Under the pieces are notes generated by a model. The model had not been told where the DNA came from, ran no database searches, and worked only from the letters and a program-made list of their open reading frames with translations. A program made the translations under genes and the position numbers. DNA of 15,566 nt from Actinomycetales bacterium (GTDB lineage Bacteria; Actinomycetota; Actinomycetes; Actinomycetales; JAHECE01), in the NCBI GenBank assembly GCA_024641895.1, contig JAHECE010000030.1, forward strand, positions 1 to 15,566, given 5' to 3'. This document shows positions 1 to 8,355 of the stretch, piece by piece (within the stretch, counting starts at the first letter, position 1; each line of letters starts with the position of its first letter).

Positions 1-1087
1 GATCCCGTTCGTCGCCGCGGGCGGCATCCTGATCGCCCTCCTCCTCCTCCTCGCCGCGGTGGCCTGGCCGGAGAACGGGGCGATCGAGGTCACCGCTGTC
101 GACCAGTCCGTCCTGTGGACGGCGTTCGAGTGGGGCAACCTGCAGCACTGGTCCGTCCTGCTGTTCCGGATCGGCGTCTTCGCCTTCGGCTTCCTCGTGC
201 CGGCTCTGTCCGCCTACATCGCGTACGCGATCGCTGACCGTCCCGGCATCGTGCCCGGCTTCGTCGGCGGCTCGATCGCCGTCGCCGTCGGCGCCGGCTT
301 CCTCGGCGGCATCGTGACCGGCTTCCTCGGCGGTTTCCTCGCCCTGTGGCTCGCCACTCGCAAGGTCCCCAAGGGAGTGCGCGGCATCATGCCGGTCGTC
401 GTGATCCCGTTGGTCTCGACGCTCATCACGGGCGCAGTGACGATCCTCATCATCGGTCCGCCGATGAAGGGCATCAACGACGGGCTCACCTCGTGGCTGA
501 ACGGGTTCTCCGGAACCGGCCTCATCGTGCTCGGCATCATCCTCGGCCTCATGATGTGCTTCGACCTCGGTGGCCCCGTCAACAAGGTTGCCTACGTGTT
601 CGCCGTCACGGGCCTGACCAACGCGGCGAACGTCGACGCCACGGAGGCTCGGATCATGGCAGCCGTCATGGCGGCCGGCATGGTTCCGCCGCTTGCGATC
701 GCCCTCGCCACGGTCCTTCGGCCGAAGCTGTTCAGCGAGGCAGAGCGGGAGTCCGGCAAGTCGGCCTGGCTGCTGGGTGCGTCCTTCATCTCCGAAGGTG
801 CGATCCCGTTCGCGGCAGCCGACCCGATCCGCATCATCCCGGCTTCGATGGTCGGCGGTGCCGTGACCGGTGGCCTCGTCATGGCCTTCGGCAGCGGACT
901 CCTGGCCCCGCACGGTGGGATCTGGGTCACGCCGCTGATCGGCAAGCCGTTCCTGTTCCTGCTCGCCCTCGTGGCCGGCATGGTCGTCTCCGCCCTGGCG
1001 ATCGTCTTCGCCAAGGGTGTGGGTCGGAACCCGCAGGAGGAAGAGATCGAGTCCGCTGAGAGCGTCGACGCTCTGCTGCACGGCTAG
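1..1087 (+). CDS. fruA: PTS fructose transporter EIIC component, 5' end cut by window
   Basis: This is the membrane channel domain of a fructose-specific phosphotransferase permease, which imports the sugar while phosphorylating it. The reading frame is already open at base 2 (IPFVAAGGILIA), a sequence normally found early in the IIC domain, so the gene starts upstream and probably carries IIA/IIB domains outside the window. About 361 codons are visible and end at TAG 1085-1087. Fructose IIC hallmarks are present: FDLGGPVNKVAYVFA near 560-605 and ISEGAIPFAAADP near 788-826. Several hydrophobic membrane segments separate Gly-rich loops. The C-terminus is a short acidic cytoplasmic tail. ptsH and ptsI follow on the same strand, which supports a PTS role. 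Fructose specificity comes from the IIC family and was not tested; a mannitol- or mannose-type substrate is less likely. Confidence 0.93.
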   Translation, partial: IPFVAAGGILIALLLLLAAVAWPENGAIEVTAVDQSVLWTAFEWGNLQHWSVLLFRIGVFAFGFLVPALSAYIAYAIADRPGIVPGFVGGSIAVAVGAGFLGGIVTGFLGGFLALWLATRKVPKGVRGIMPVVVIPLVSTLITGAVTILIIGPPMKGINDGLTSWLNGFSGTGLIVLGIILGLMMCFDLGGPVNKVAYVFAVTGLTNAANVDATEARIMAAVMAAGMVPPLAIALATVLRPKLFSEAERESGKSAWLLGASFISEGAIPFAAADPIRIIPASMVGGAVTGGLVMAFGSGLLAPHGGIWVTPLIGKPFLFLLALVAGMVVSALAIVFAKGVGRNPQEEEIESAESVDALLHG

Positions 1088-1099
1088 TCGCTTCACCCT

Positions 1100-1150
1100 G
1101 ATCAGCGGTGGGGCAGGACGAGACTTCAGCGCCCTGCTCCACCGCTGATC
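1100..1150 (+). terminator. Strong 18-bp hairpin between EIIC gene and ptsH
   Basis: Bases 1100-1117 pair with 1133-1150 over 18 positions. The only non-Watson-Crick pair is one G-U, and the loop is 15 bases. The hairpin starts 12 bases after the EIIC stop and ends 67 bases before ptsH. No T-run follows, so a classical intrinsic terminator is uncertain. It could instead be a partial terminator or a 3'-end stabiliser that sets EIIC and HPr/EI levels separately. The structure is seen directly; the role is inferred. Confidence 0.55.
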
Positions 1151-1217
1151 GCCACACCACCGATCGGCTCTGCCTGATCACAGTTAGATACACATTCCCC
1201 CGGAAGGAACGAATCAC

Positions 1218-1487
1218 ATGTCGCAGCGCACGGTCGTTGTCGCGTCACGGGTGGGCCTGCACGCCCGTCCCGCATCGATCTTCACCCAGGCCGTCGCGGC
1301 CTCGGGTGTGGAGGTCACCATCGCCAAGCCCGGCGAGGACCCGATGGACGCCTCCAGCATCCTGATGGTCATGGCCATGGGTATCGGTGGTGGCGAGGAG
1401 GTCGTGATCGAGGCCGACGGCCCCGACGCCGAACGCGTGCTCGACGAGCTGGTCGCCCTGCTCGAGACCGACCTCGACGCCGAGTAG
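1218..1487 (+). CDS. ptsH: Phosphocarrier protein HPr
   Basis: HPr accepts phosphate from Enzyme I and passes it to the EIIA domains of sugar permeases in the cytoplasm. The 89-residue length is normal. The active-site motif GLHARPAS places the phosphorylated histidine at residue 15. The second conserved block, MDASSILMVMAMG (43-55), aligns with the regulatory-serine region of HPr; Ser47 matches Ser46 of Bacillus HPr. The ATG at 1218 follows GGAAGGA at 1202-1208 with 9 bases of spacing, which fixes the start. ptsI begins 10 bases after the stop, so the two are very likely co-transcribed. Whether Ser47 is phosphorylated is unknown, since many actinobacteria lack a recognisable HPr kinase. Identification is secure. 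Confidence 0.97.
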   Translation: MSQRTVVVASRVGLHARPASIFTQAVAASGVEVTIAKPGEDPMDASSILMVMAMGIGGGEEVVIEADGPDAERVLDELVALLETDLDAE

Positions 1488-1497
1488 GCGGTCGAGC

Positions 1498-3186
1498 ATG
1501 AGTGAGCAAGGAACACTTCTCTCCGGCGTCGGCGTCGGACGAGGTGCCGTGTTCGGCCCGGTCGCTCAGGTGCGGCCCGCTCCGGCGGTCCCGGACGACG
1601 AGCAGCCGGCCGATGACCCGGTAGCAGCCAAGGCCGAGGTCGAAAAGGCCTTCGAGGAGGTCGCGTCCGGGCTTCGGGAGCAGGCGAGCCGCGCGTCCGG
1701 GACGGTCGCCGAGGTTCTCGGGGCGACCGCCCAGATGGCCGAGGACAAGGCCTTGCGCAAGCAGGTCGCCGGCCGGATCGACCGGGGCGAGCCGCCGATG
1801 CACGCCCTCGTCGCTGTCGTGGAGAACTTCGCCAAGATGTTCACCGCGGCCGGCGGGTACCTCGCCGAGCGTGTCACGGACATCAACAGCGTCCGAGACC
1901 GGGTCATCGCGAAGCTCCTCGGTGTCATGCCTCCTGGCGTTCCCGCCCTCACCGTGCCGTCCGTGGTCGTCGCCGAGGATCTGGCGCCGGCGGACACGGC
2001 GGCGCTCGACCTCGACCTGACTCTCGCGATCGTCACCGAGCTCGGCGGTCCGACCAGCCACACGGCCATCATCGCCGGCCAGTTCGGGATCCCCTGCATC
2101 GTGCGCGTCGGGGGAGCGCTGGGGCTCGAGGACGGTGACGAGGTCGCCGTCGACGCTGTCGCCGGCACGATCTTCGTGGGCCCGGACGACGCTCTCAAGG
2201 ACAGCTTCGCCAAGAGGGCCGCGGCACTGGCCGCCCTGGCAGAGGACACGGCCCCGGGCGCGACGGCGGACGGCGCAGCGATCCAGCTCCTGGCGAACAT
2301 CGGGACGAAGGACGACGCAGTTCGGGCATCGGCCACACCGGCCGAGGGTGTCGGCCTCTTCCGCACCGAGGTCCTGTTCCTCGAGCGGACGACTGCACCC
2401 ACCCAGCACGAGCAGGCGACTGTCTACTCCGCGGTCCTGAAGGCCATGGAGGGTCGCAAGGTCGTCGTCCGGACGATCGATGCCGGCGCCGACAAGCCGC
2501 TGGCGTTCGTGACCCAGCCGGACGAGGAGAACCCGGCCCTCGGCGTGCGCGCCTACCGGCTGGTCCGGACCAACCCGGAGCTCCTCGAGACGCAGCTCGC
2601 TGCGCTGGCCGAGACCCAGGAGGCCACCGGCATCAAGCCGTGGGTGATGGCGCCGATGATCTCGACGCCGGCCGAGGCGAGGGACTTCGCTTCCGAGGCT
2701 CGGCGCCACGGGATCGCGACGGTCGGTGTCATGGTCGAGGTGCCCTCGGCGGCCCTTCGGGCGCACGAGATCCTGGCTGAGGTGGACTTCGTGTCCATCG
2801 GCACCAACGACCTGGCGCAGTACACCATGGCCACCGACCGGCTCCGCGGTGAGCTGGCCGACCTGCTCGACCCGTTCCAGCCCGCGGTCATGGACCTCGT
2901 CGCTGCGACGGCACGCGCAGGCAAGGCTCTCGGCAAGCCCGTGGGCGTCTGCGGCGAGTCGGCGGGCGACCCGGTGATGGCCGTCGTGCTGACGGGTCTG
3001 GGAATCACGAGCCTGTCGATGTCCACCGGTTCGTTGGCGGCAGCTCGGTTCGCGATCCGCCAGCACACCCTCGCGCAGTGCGAGGCGATCGCCGAGGCTG
3101 CTCTGGCGGCCAAGAGCGCACCGGAGGCCCGCGCGGCCGCCGTCGCGCTCATGGCTCAGAGCGCGCGCGAGGCGCTCGGCCTTTAG
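1498..3186 (+). CDS. ptsI: PTS Enzyme I (phosphoenolpyruvate-protein phosphotransferase)
   Basis: Enzyme I takes phosphate from PEP and transfers it to HPr, the first step common to all PTS sugars. The 562 residues compare with about 575 in Enterobacteria. The N-terminal HPr-binding region opens with LSGVGVGRGAVFGPV. The swivelling phosphohistidine domain carries GGPTSHTAIIAGQFGIPC with the phosphorylated His at residue 188. The PEP-binding barrel shows GVGLFRTEVLFLER, VVVRTIDAGADKPL, MVEVPSAALRAHEI and SIGTNDLAQYTMATDR. The catalytic Cys is residue 485 in VGVCGESAGDP. The ATG at 1498 lies 10 bases after the ptsH stop with only a weak Shine-Dalgarno sequence (GGTCGAG), which suggests translational coupling to ptsH. 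No truncation or missing catalytic residue was seen. Confidence 0.97.
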   Translation: MSEQGTLLSGVGVGRGAVFGPVAQVRPAPAVPDDEQPADDPVAAKAEVEKAFEEVASGLREQASRASGTVAEVLGATAQMAEDKALRKQVAGRIDRGEPPMHALVAVVENFAKMFTAAGGYLAERVTDINSVRDRVIAKLLGVMPPGVPALTVPSVVVAEDLAPADTAALDLDLTLAIVTELGGPTSHTAIIAGQFGIPCIVRVGGALGLEDGDEVAVDAVAGTIFVGPDDALKDSFAKRAAALAALAEDTAPGATADGAAIQLLANIGTKDDAVRASATPAEGVGLFRTEVLFLERTTAPTQHEQATVYSAVLKAMEGRKVVVRTIDAGADKPLAFVTQPDEENPALGVRAYRLVRTNPELLETQLAALAETQEATGIKPWVMAPMISTPAEARDFASEARRHGIATVGVMVEVPSAALRAHEILAEVDFVSIGTNDLAQYTMATDRLRGELADLLDPFQPAVMDLVAATARAGKALGKPVGVCGESAGDPVMAVVLTGLGITSLSMSTGSLAAARFAIRQHTLAQCEAIAEAALAAKSAPEARAAAVALMAQSAREALGL

Positions 3187-3219
3187 CACAGCCGGACCGC
3201 CGACGGCCGGGTTCCGCCG

Positions 3220-3238
3220 GAACGCCGCCTGGGCGTTC
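3220..3238 (+). terminator. Possible weak terminator hairpin after ptsI
   Basis: GAACGCC at 3220-3226 pairs with GGCGTTC at 3232-3238 across a 5-base loop, 34 bases after the ptsI stop. A competing hairpin, GTTCC-GCC-GGAAC, covers 3211-3223. No T-run follows. The position fits the end of the PTS operon, but the stem is short for such GC-rich DNA, so this is tentative. Confidence 0.3.
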
Positions 3239-3310
3239 GGGCGCGGTGTTCGCGAGCGTCCGGTGACGTCCGGTCAAGGGCCGGCGTCGCGAGGCGTCGG
3301 CCCCGGCTGG

Positions 3311-3316
3311 CACGAT
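3311..3316 (+). promoter_or_regulatory. Possible -10 element for fumC
   Basis: TGGCACGAT at 3308-3316 resembles an extended -10 (TGn plus a hexamer ending AT), 38-43 bases before the fumC GTG. No convincing -35 is visible. Just upstream, at 3258-3275, CGTCCGGT occurs twice with a 2-base gap and could be an operator. Both assignments rest on pattern alone. Confidence 0.25.
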
Positions 3317-3353
3317 GGTGCCCCTCGCTGCCTCGCACCCAAGGAGAATCGCC

Positions 3354-4766
3354 GTGTCCCAGGAGACCGCCGGAGCCCCGGAGTTTCGCGTCGAGCACGA
3401 CACGATGGGCGAGGTCCTCGTGCCCGTGCACGCGAAGTACCGCGCCCAGACGCAGCGCGCGGTCGAGAACTTCCGGATCTCCGGAACCACCCTGTCCCGC
3501 ACCCACATCGCCGCTCTCGCTGAGGTCAAGCGGGCCGCGGCGCTGGCGAACCACGAGCTCGGGATCCTCGACGCGGGCGTCTCGACGGCGATCGCCTCGG
3601 CGGCCGACGAGGTGATCGTCGGCCGATGGGACGCCCACTTCCCGGTCGACGTCTTCCAGACGGGCTCCGGGACGTCGTCGAACATGAACGCCAACGAGGT
3701 GATCGCCGAGCTCGCGAGCGAGCGGCTGGGGGCTCCCGTCCACCCCAACGACGACGTGAACGCCTCCCAGTCCTCGAACGACGTCTTTCCTGCCTCGATC
3801 CACATCGCCGCGGCGCTGGCGGTCGAGCGGAGCCTGCTACCGGCGATGGCTCGCCTGGCGGTGGCCTTGGAAGCCAAGGCCACCGAGCTCGCCGACGTGG
3901 TGAAGTCGGGGCGGACGCACCTCATGGACGCGACGCCGGTGACGCTCGGGCAGGAGTTCGGCGGGTACGCGCACCAGATCCGCACCGGCAGCGCGAGGGT
4001 GGCCGGCGTGCTGCCCCGGCTCTCCGAGCTGCCGCTCGGCGGCACTGCCGTGGGCACCGGGATCAACACCCCGGACGGCTTCCCCCAGCGGGTGATCGAG
4101 CTGATCAGCGAGCACACCGGGCACGACTTCAGCGAGGCCCCGGACCACTTCGCGGCCCAGGGTGCGATGGACGGGCTCGTCGAGGCCTCGGGTGCGCTGC
4201 GCTCCGTGGCAGTGTCGCTGGTCAAGATCTGCAACGACCTTCGCTGGATGGGCTCGGGCCCGCGCACCGGGCTCGCCGAGATCAGGATCCCCGACCTGCA
4301 GCCCGGGTCGTCGATCATGCCCGGCAAGGTGAACCCGGTCATCCCCGAGGCCGTGGCGATGGCATCCGCTCAGGTCATCGGCAATGACGCGACCGTGGCC
4401 TTTGCGGGGGCCTCCGGATCCTTCGAGCTCAACGTCATGCTGCCGGTCATCGCCCGCAACCTGCTCGAGTCGATCGCGCTGATCGCGGCCGGTTGCGAGC
4501 ACCTCGCCGACAAGTGCGTCGACGGCATCGAGGCCGACGTCGCGCGCTGCCTGCGCTACGCCGAGTCGTCGCCGTCCGTGGTGACCCCGCTCAATCGACA
4601 CATCGGCTACGAGAACGCCGCGAAGATCGCGAAGCACGCCGTCGCGCGCGGGCTGACGATCCGCGAGGCGACTCTCGACCTCGGCTTCGTCGCGAGCGGG
4701 GACCTGACGGTGGAGCAGCTGGACGACGCCCTCGACGTGCGCACGATGACCGGCCGGCGCGGCTGA
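3354..4766 (+). CDS. fumC: Class II fumarate hydratase
   Basis: This enzyme reversibly hydrates fumarate to malate in the TCA cycle and needs no iron-sulfur cluster. With the GTG at 3354 it has 470 residues, typical for the family. That start is chosen because AAGGAG (3341-3346) lies 7 bases upstream; an in-frame ATG at 3315 has no such site and would add a poorly conserved extension. Family motifs in order are TGSGTSSNMNANEVIA, GRTHLMDATPVTLGQEFGGY with His189, LPLGGTAVGTGINT, and the signature GSSIMPGKVNP with Ser319/Ser320, Lys325 and Asn327. GRTH, rather than the GRTQ of aspartase, and GGTAVGTG favour fumarase over aspartate ammonia-lyase. It lies 167 bases after ptsI, probably in its own transcript, and converges on ackA. 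Confidence 0.95.
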   Translation: MSQETAGAPEFRVEHDTMGEVLVPVHAKYRAQTQRAVENFRISGTTLSRTHIAALAEVKRAAALANHELGILDAGVSTAIASAADEVIVGRWDAHFPVDVFQTGSGTSSNMNANEVIAELASERLGAPVHPNDDVNASQSSNDVFPASIHIAAALAVERSLLPAMARLAVALEAKATELADVVKSGRTHLMDATPVTLGQEFGGYAHQIRTGSARVAGVLPRLSELPLGGTAVGTGINTPDGFPQRVIELISEHTGHDFSEAPDHFAAQGAMDGLVEASGALRSVAVSLVKICNDLRWMGSGPRTGLAEIRIPDLQPGSSIMPGKVNPVIPEAVAMASAQVIGNDATVAFAGASGSFELNVMLPVIARNLLESIALIAAGCEHLADKCVDGIEADVARCLRYAESSPSVVTPLNRHIGYENAAKIAKHAVARGLTIREATLDLGFVASGDLTVEQLDDALDVRTMTGRRG

Positions 4767-4792
4767 GCCTGCGCGCCGGCCGAGCGAGGTCG

Positions 4793-4867
4793 GTGACGTC
4801 GACGAGCCCGGCCCGCGGAAGCGACGAGCCCGGCCCCGCCGAGACGACGGGGCCGGGCTCACGTCAC
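4793..4867. terminator. Bidirectional GC hairpin between convergent fumC and ackA
   Basis: GAGCCCGGCCCCG (4826-4838) pairs perfectly over 13 bp with 4848-4860 around a 9-base loop. The left arm is duplicated: GACGAGCCCGGCCC also occurs at 4801-4814. GTGACGT (4793-4799) is complementary to ACGTCAC (4861-4867), so a second, longer fold using the first copy is possible. The element sits 27 bases after the fumC stop and 65 bases beyond the ackA stop, where a shared terminator is expected. No T-run is seen on either strand. Confidence 0.65.
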
Positions 4868-4931
4868 TCTCCATGCCACGGGCCATCTGCTCGCGCCCTC
4901 AGCGGGCGGGGCCCCGAGGCGGGCCGGGTGG

Positions 4932-6122
4932 TCAGCCGAGCAGCGCGACGGCCTCGCGGGCGATCTCGAGCTCCTCGTTGGTCGGGACCACGAGCACGGT
5001 GACCTCCGCGCCGTCGGGGGAGATGACCTTGGGCTGGCTGGAGCGACCGGCGTTGCGGGCGGGATCCACGGCGATGCCGAGTCGCTCGAGGCCGGCGAGC
5101 GAGTGCGCGCGCACCCTCTCGTCGTTCTCGCCGACGCCGGCGGTGAAGGCGATCGCGTCGACCCGCCCGAGCTGGGCGTAGTACTGGCCGACGTAGCCCT
5201 TGATGCGGTGGTAGTACACCTCGAGCGCCGTCGCGGCCGCCGCGTCGCCCTCGCCGGCAGCCTTGTGCACGTCGCGCATGTCGGTCAGTCCGCAGAGCCC
5301 GAGCATCCCGGACTTCCGGTTCAGGAGCACGTCGATGTCGTCGGTGCTCATGCCGGCCACGCGCTGCAGGTGGAAGACCACAGCCGGGTCGATGTCGCCG
5401 GACCGGCTGCCCATCACCAGGCCCTCGAGGGGGGTCAGGCCCATCGACGTCTCGACCGACTCGCCGCCCCGGACGGCGGTCGCAGAGGCACCGTTGCCGA
5501 GGTGCAGCACGATGATGTTCGCCTCCTCGACCGGCTTGCCGATGAGCTCAGCGGTCAGGTGCGAGACGAACTTGTGCGACGTCCCGTGGAAGCCGTACCG
5601 CCGGATCTTGTACTCGGCGGCGACCTCCCGGTCGATGGCATAGGTGTATGCCGCTGCGGGCAGGCTCTGGTGGAAGGACGTGTCGAACACGGCGACGTGC
5701 GGTGCGTCCGGGAAGGCATGCCGGGCCGCCTTGATTCCGGCGAGGTTTGCCGGGTTGTGCAGCGGCGCCAGGTCGGAGAGCGCCTCGATCGCCGCGTACA
5801 CCTCGTCGTCGACCAGGGCCGGACCGCCGAAGACGTCGCCGCCCTGGACCACGCGGTGGCCGACGGCGCGCAGCACGGAGGGCTCGAGAACCGGCCCGTG
5901 CTCGGAGAAGAGCCGCAGGACCACGTCCATCCCGGTCTCGTGGTCGGGAATGGGCTGCTCGAGCGTGGTCTTGCCGTCCGGGCCGGTGTGCGTGACGGAG
6001 CCCACCTCCTGGCCGATCCGCTCGACCACGCCGCTGGCGATCGCCGCCTGGGCCTCGACGTCGACCAGCTGGTACTTGATCGACGACGAGCCCGAGTTGA
6101 TGACAAGGACGTCCTGGCTCAT
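4932..6122 (-). CDS. ackA: Acetate kinase
   Basis: Acetate kinase converts acetyl phosphate and ADP to acetate and ATP, and works in reverse for acetate use. The 396 residues are typical. The ASKHA-fold signatures are visible: VLVINSGSSSIKYQL at the N-terminus, RYGFHGTSHKFV, LHLGNGASATAV, and ETSMGLTPLEGLVMGSRSGD. Residues matching the characterised Methanosarcina enzyme are Arg90, Asp147 (FDTSFH), His179, Arg240 and Glu383 (TNEE), each offset by one, so the active site looks complete. The ATG at 6120-6122 is preceded on the minus strand by AGGAG (6132-6136) with 9 bases of spacing. It follows pta by 51 bases on the same strand, the usual pta-ackA operon. No frameshift or truncation was seen. 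Confidence 0.98.
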   Translation of the reverse strand: MSQDVLVINSGSSSIKYQLVDVEAQAAIASGVVERIGQEVGSVTHTGPDGKTTLEQPIPDHETGMDVVLRLFSEHGPVLEPSVLRAVGHRVVQGGDVFGGPALVDDEVYAAIEALSDLAPLHNPANLAGIKAARHAFPDAPHVAVFDTSFHQSLPAAAYTYAIDREVAAEYKIRRYGFHGTSHKFVSHLTAELIGKPVEEANIIVLHLGNGASATAVRGGESVETSMGLTPLEGLVMGSRSGDIDPAVVFHLQRVAGMSTDDIDVLLNRKSGMLGLCGLTDMRDVHKAAGEGDAAAATALEVYYHRIKGYVGQYYAQLGRVDAIAFTAGVGENDERVRAHSLAGLERLGIAVDPARNAGRSSQPKVISPDGAEVTVLVVPTNEELEIAREAVALLG

Positions 6123-6173
6123 GGGTGTGCTCTCCTGCGGTGCTCGAGGGGTAGGGGCGGTGCGCGGCTGCCT

Positions 6174-8234
6174 TCAGTCGGCGTCCTGTGCCTGGACGGC
6201 CGTGATGCCCACGGTGTTGACGATGTCTTTGACAAGGGCGCCGCGAGAGAGGTCGTTGACGGGCTTGTTGAGACCCTGCAGCACCGGGCCGACCGCGACC
6301 GCACCGGCCGACCGCTGGACTGCCTTGTACGTGTTGTTCCCGGTGTTGAGGTCCGGGAAGATGAACACGGTCGCCTTGCCGGCCACCTCGGAGTCGGGCA
6401 GCTTGGTCTGGGCCACCGACGCGTCGACCGCCGCGTCGTACTGGATGGGGCCCTCCACCACGAGGTCCGGCCGGCGCTCGCGGACGATCGCGGTCGCGGT
6501 CCGGACCTTGTCGACATCGGCGCCGGAGCCCGACTCGCCCGTGGAGTAGGAGAGCATCGCGACCCGTGGGCTGACGCCGAACTGCGCGGCCGTCGTCGCG
6601 GAGGAGATCGCGATGTCGGCGAGCTGCTCCGCGGTGGGGTCGGGGTTGACCGCGCAGTCGCCGTAGACGAGCACCCGGTCCGCGAGGCACATGAAGAAGA
6701 CGCTCGAGACGATCGACGTCCCCGGCACGGTCTTGATGATCTCGAAGGCCGGCTTGATCGTGTGGGCCGTGGTGTGGACCGCGCCCGAGACCATGCCGTC
6801 CGCGAGGCCGAGGTGGACCATGAGGGTGCCGAAGTAGGAGACGCCGGCGACGATCTCGCGCGCCCGGTCGACAGTCATGCCCTTGTGCGCGCGGATCTTG
6901 GCGTACTCCTCGGCGAAGCGGTCCCGCAGCTCGTCCTCGTGCGGGTCGATGACCGCGGCCCCGTCCAGAGCCAGGCCGAGCTCGCCGGCCCGGGCGCGGA
7001 TGGTGGCCTCGGTACCGAGCAGCGTGATGTCCGCAAAGCCGCGGGCCAGGATGGTGCTCGCCGCGCGCAGGATCCGGTCGTCGGTGCCCTCCGGCAGGAC
7101 GATGCGCTTGCGGTCGCGCCTGGCGCGCTCCATCAGCTCGTACTCGAACATCAGCGGTGTCACGACCTCGGACCGCGGCACGTCCAGCAGCGCCGCGACG
7201 TTGTCGCCGGCCACGTGCGTCTCGAATGCCGCTTTCGCGGTGTCCAGCTTGCGCTGCGAACCGGTGCTGAGCATGCCACGGGCCTCGGAGGCTCCCCGCG
7301 CGGTGGCGTAGGTGCCGAGGTCGGTCCGGATGATGGGCAGGCGCTGGCCGAGGCCGTCGACAAGGCGACTGACCTGCTCGGGCGGCTGGAACCCGCCGTT
7401 GAGGATGACGGCCGCCAGCGACGGGAAGCCCTCGGCGCTGTGCGCCGCCACGAGGCCGAGGAGGATGTCTGCGCGGTCGCCCGGGGTGATGACCACGGCG
7501 CCGTCCTTGAGCCGGTCGAGGAGGTGCTCCATGCTCATCGCGCCCACCATGACGCTCTCGGCCTCGCGGTCGAGGAGCGCGGGGTCGCCGGACGTGAGCT
7601 CGCCGTGCACGGCCTTCATGAGCTCGGCCACCGTGGGCGCGGACAGGAGCGGGATCTCCGGGATGGTGAAGACCGGGAGAGCGCCGTCGATGGCGTTCGC
7701 GACGGCGGTGAGGTCCTCGGGGTTGCTGCGGTTGGCGACGATCGCCACGACGTTGGCGTGGCCGGCCTTGAACTCGGCGACCGCGACGTCGACGACCTGC
7801 CTGACCTCCTCCGGCGTGCGGTCGAGGCCGGAGACGACCAGGAGAACCGGCGTGCCCAGGTTGGCGGCGATGCGCGCGTTGAAGGCCAGCTCGTTGGGGC
7901 TGGCGAGGTCCGTGTAGTCGGAGCCGACGACGACGATCGCGTCGCACTGGCGCTCGAGCTCGCGGTAGTGCTGGACGATAGTTCCGAGCGCTGCGTCCTG
8001 GTCGCTGTGGACCTGCTCGTAGTGGACGCCGATGCAGTCGTCGTAGGCGAGGTCGACGCCCGGGAGGTTGAGGAGCAGCTCGAGCACGCTGTCGCGACCT
8101 GTGTCGGTCCGGGCGACGGGACGGAACACCCCGACGCGCTGGACGCGGCTCGAGAACAGGTCCACCAGCCCGAGCGCGACACTCGACTTCCCGGTGAATC
8201 CCTCGGCGGAGGCGATGTAGATGCTTCGGGCCAC
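6174..8234 (-). CDS. pta: Phosphate acetyltransferase, long DRTGG-containing form
   Basis: Pta converts acetyl-CoA and phosphate to acetyl phosphate and CoA, feeding acetate kinase. At 686 residues it is the long form. Residues 1-200 form a P-loop NTPase-like domain opening with MARSIYIASAEGFTGKSS (Walker A around 11-18). Residues about 205-340 form the DRTGG regulatory domain (VVITPGDRADILLG at 247-260). Residues about 362-681 are the catalytic PTA domain, with GMVSGAVHTTAHTIKPAFEI, VYGDCAVNPDPTAEQLADIA, LSYSTGESGSGADVDKV and IFPDLNTGNNTYKAVQR. The GTG at 8232-8234 is chosen because the family N-terminus begins MARSIYIAS; an AAGGAAAG lies about 14 bases upstream, so spacing is long. It is transcribed before ackA and diverges from the SURF1 block. 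Confidence 0.96.
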   Translation of the reverse strand: MARSIYIASAEGFTGKSSVALGLVDLFSSRVQRVGVFRPVARTDTGRDSVLELLLNLPGVDLAYDDCIGVHYEQVHSDQDAALGTIVQHYRELERQCDAIVVVGSDYTDLASPNELAFNARIAANLGTPVLLVVSGLDRTPEEVRQVVDVAVAEFKAGHANVVAIVANRSNPEDLTAVANAIDGALPVFTIPEIPLLSAPTVAELMKAVHGELTSGDPALLDREAESVMVGAMSMEHLLDRLKDGAVVITPGDRADILLGLVAAHSAEGFPSLAAVILNGGFQPPEQVSRLVDGLGQRLPIIRTDLGTYATARGASEARGMLSTGSQRKLDTAKAAFETHVAGDNVAALLDVPRSEVVTPLMFEYELMERARRDRKRIVLPEGTDDRILRAASTILARGFADITLLGTEATIRARAGELGLALDGAAVIDPHEDELRDRFAEEYAKIRAHKGMTVDRAREIVAGVSYFGTLMVHLGLADGMVSGAVHTTAHTIKPAFEIIKTVPGTSIVSSVFFMCLADRVLVYGDCAVNPDPTAEQLADIAISSATTAAQFGVSPRVAMLSYSTGESGSGADVDKVRTATAIVRERRPDLVVEGPIQYDAAVDASVAQTKLPDSEVAGKATVFIFPDLNTGNNTYKAVQRSAGAVAVGPVLQGLNKPVNDLSRGALVKDIVNTVGITAVQAQDAD

Positions 8235-8355
8235 GGCTGTCGCTCACTTTCCTTCGCTCGACGGCCCGTCCGGGCCGCCTCACCGCGTGCGTGCGGTGGT
8301 CGGTTGTCTACCTGTTCGTTGCCGCTCGCGGGCGTAGGGCTCGCGCGCCCGGCCG

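Noticed and set aside
1369..3189. A 606-codon frame antisense to ptsH and ptsI
   Set aside because: Arg/Gly/Asp-rich shadow of ptsI, which carries all expected catalytic motifs on the other strand.
3315..3353. In-frame upstream ATG as fumC start
   Set aside because: The GTG at 3354 has AAGGAG at correct spacing and gives the usual N-terminus; the 13-residue extension has no ribosome site.
4907..4916. CGGGGCCCCG palindrome as an ackA terminator
   Set aside because: A 10-base palindrome without a loop cannot form a useful hairpin, and the 4826-4860 hairpin lies just beyond.
5548..8283. A 911-codon minus-strand frame overlapping pta and ackA
   Set aside because: It is the shifted frame of the real genes, dominated by Arg, Gly and Pro, and runs through both genes and their spacer. 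No recognisable domain.
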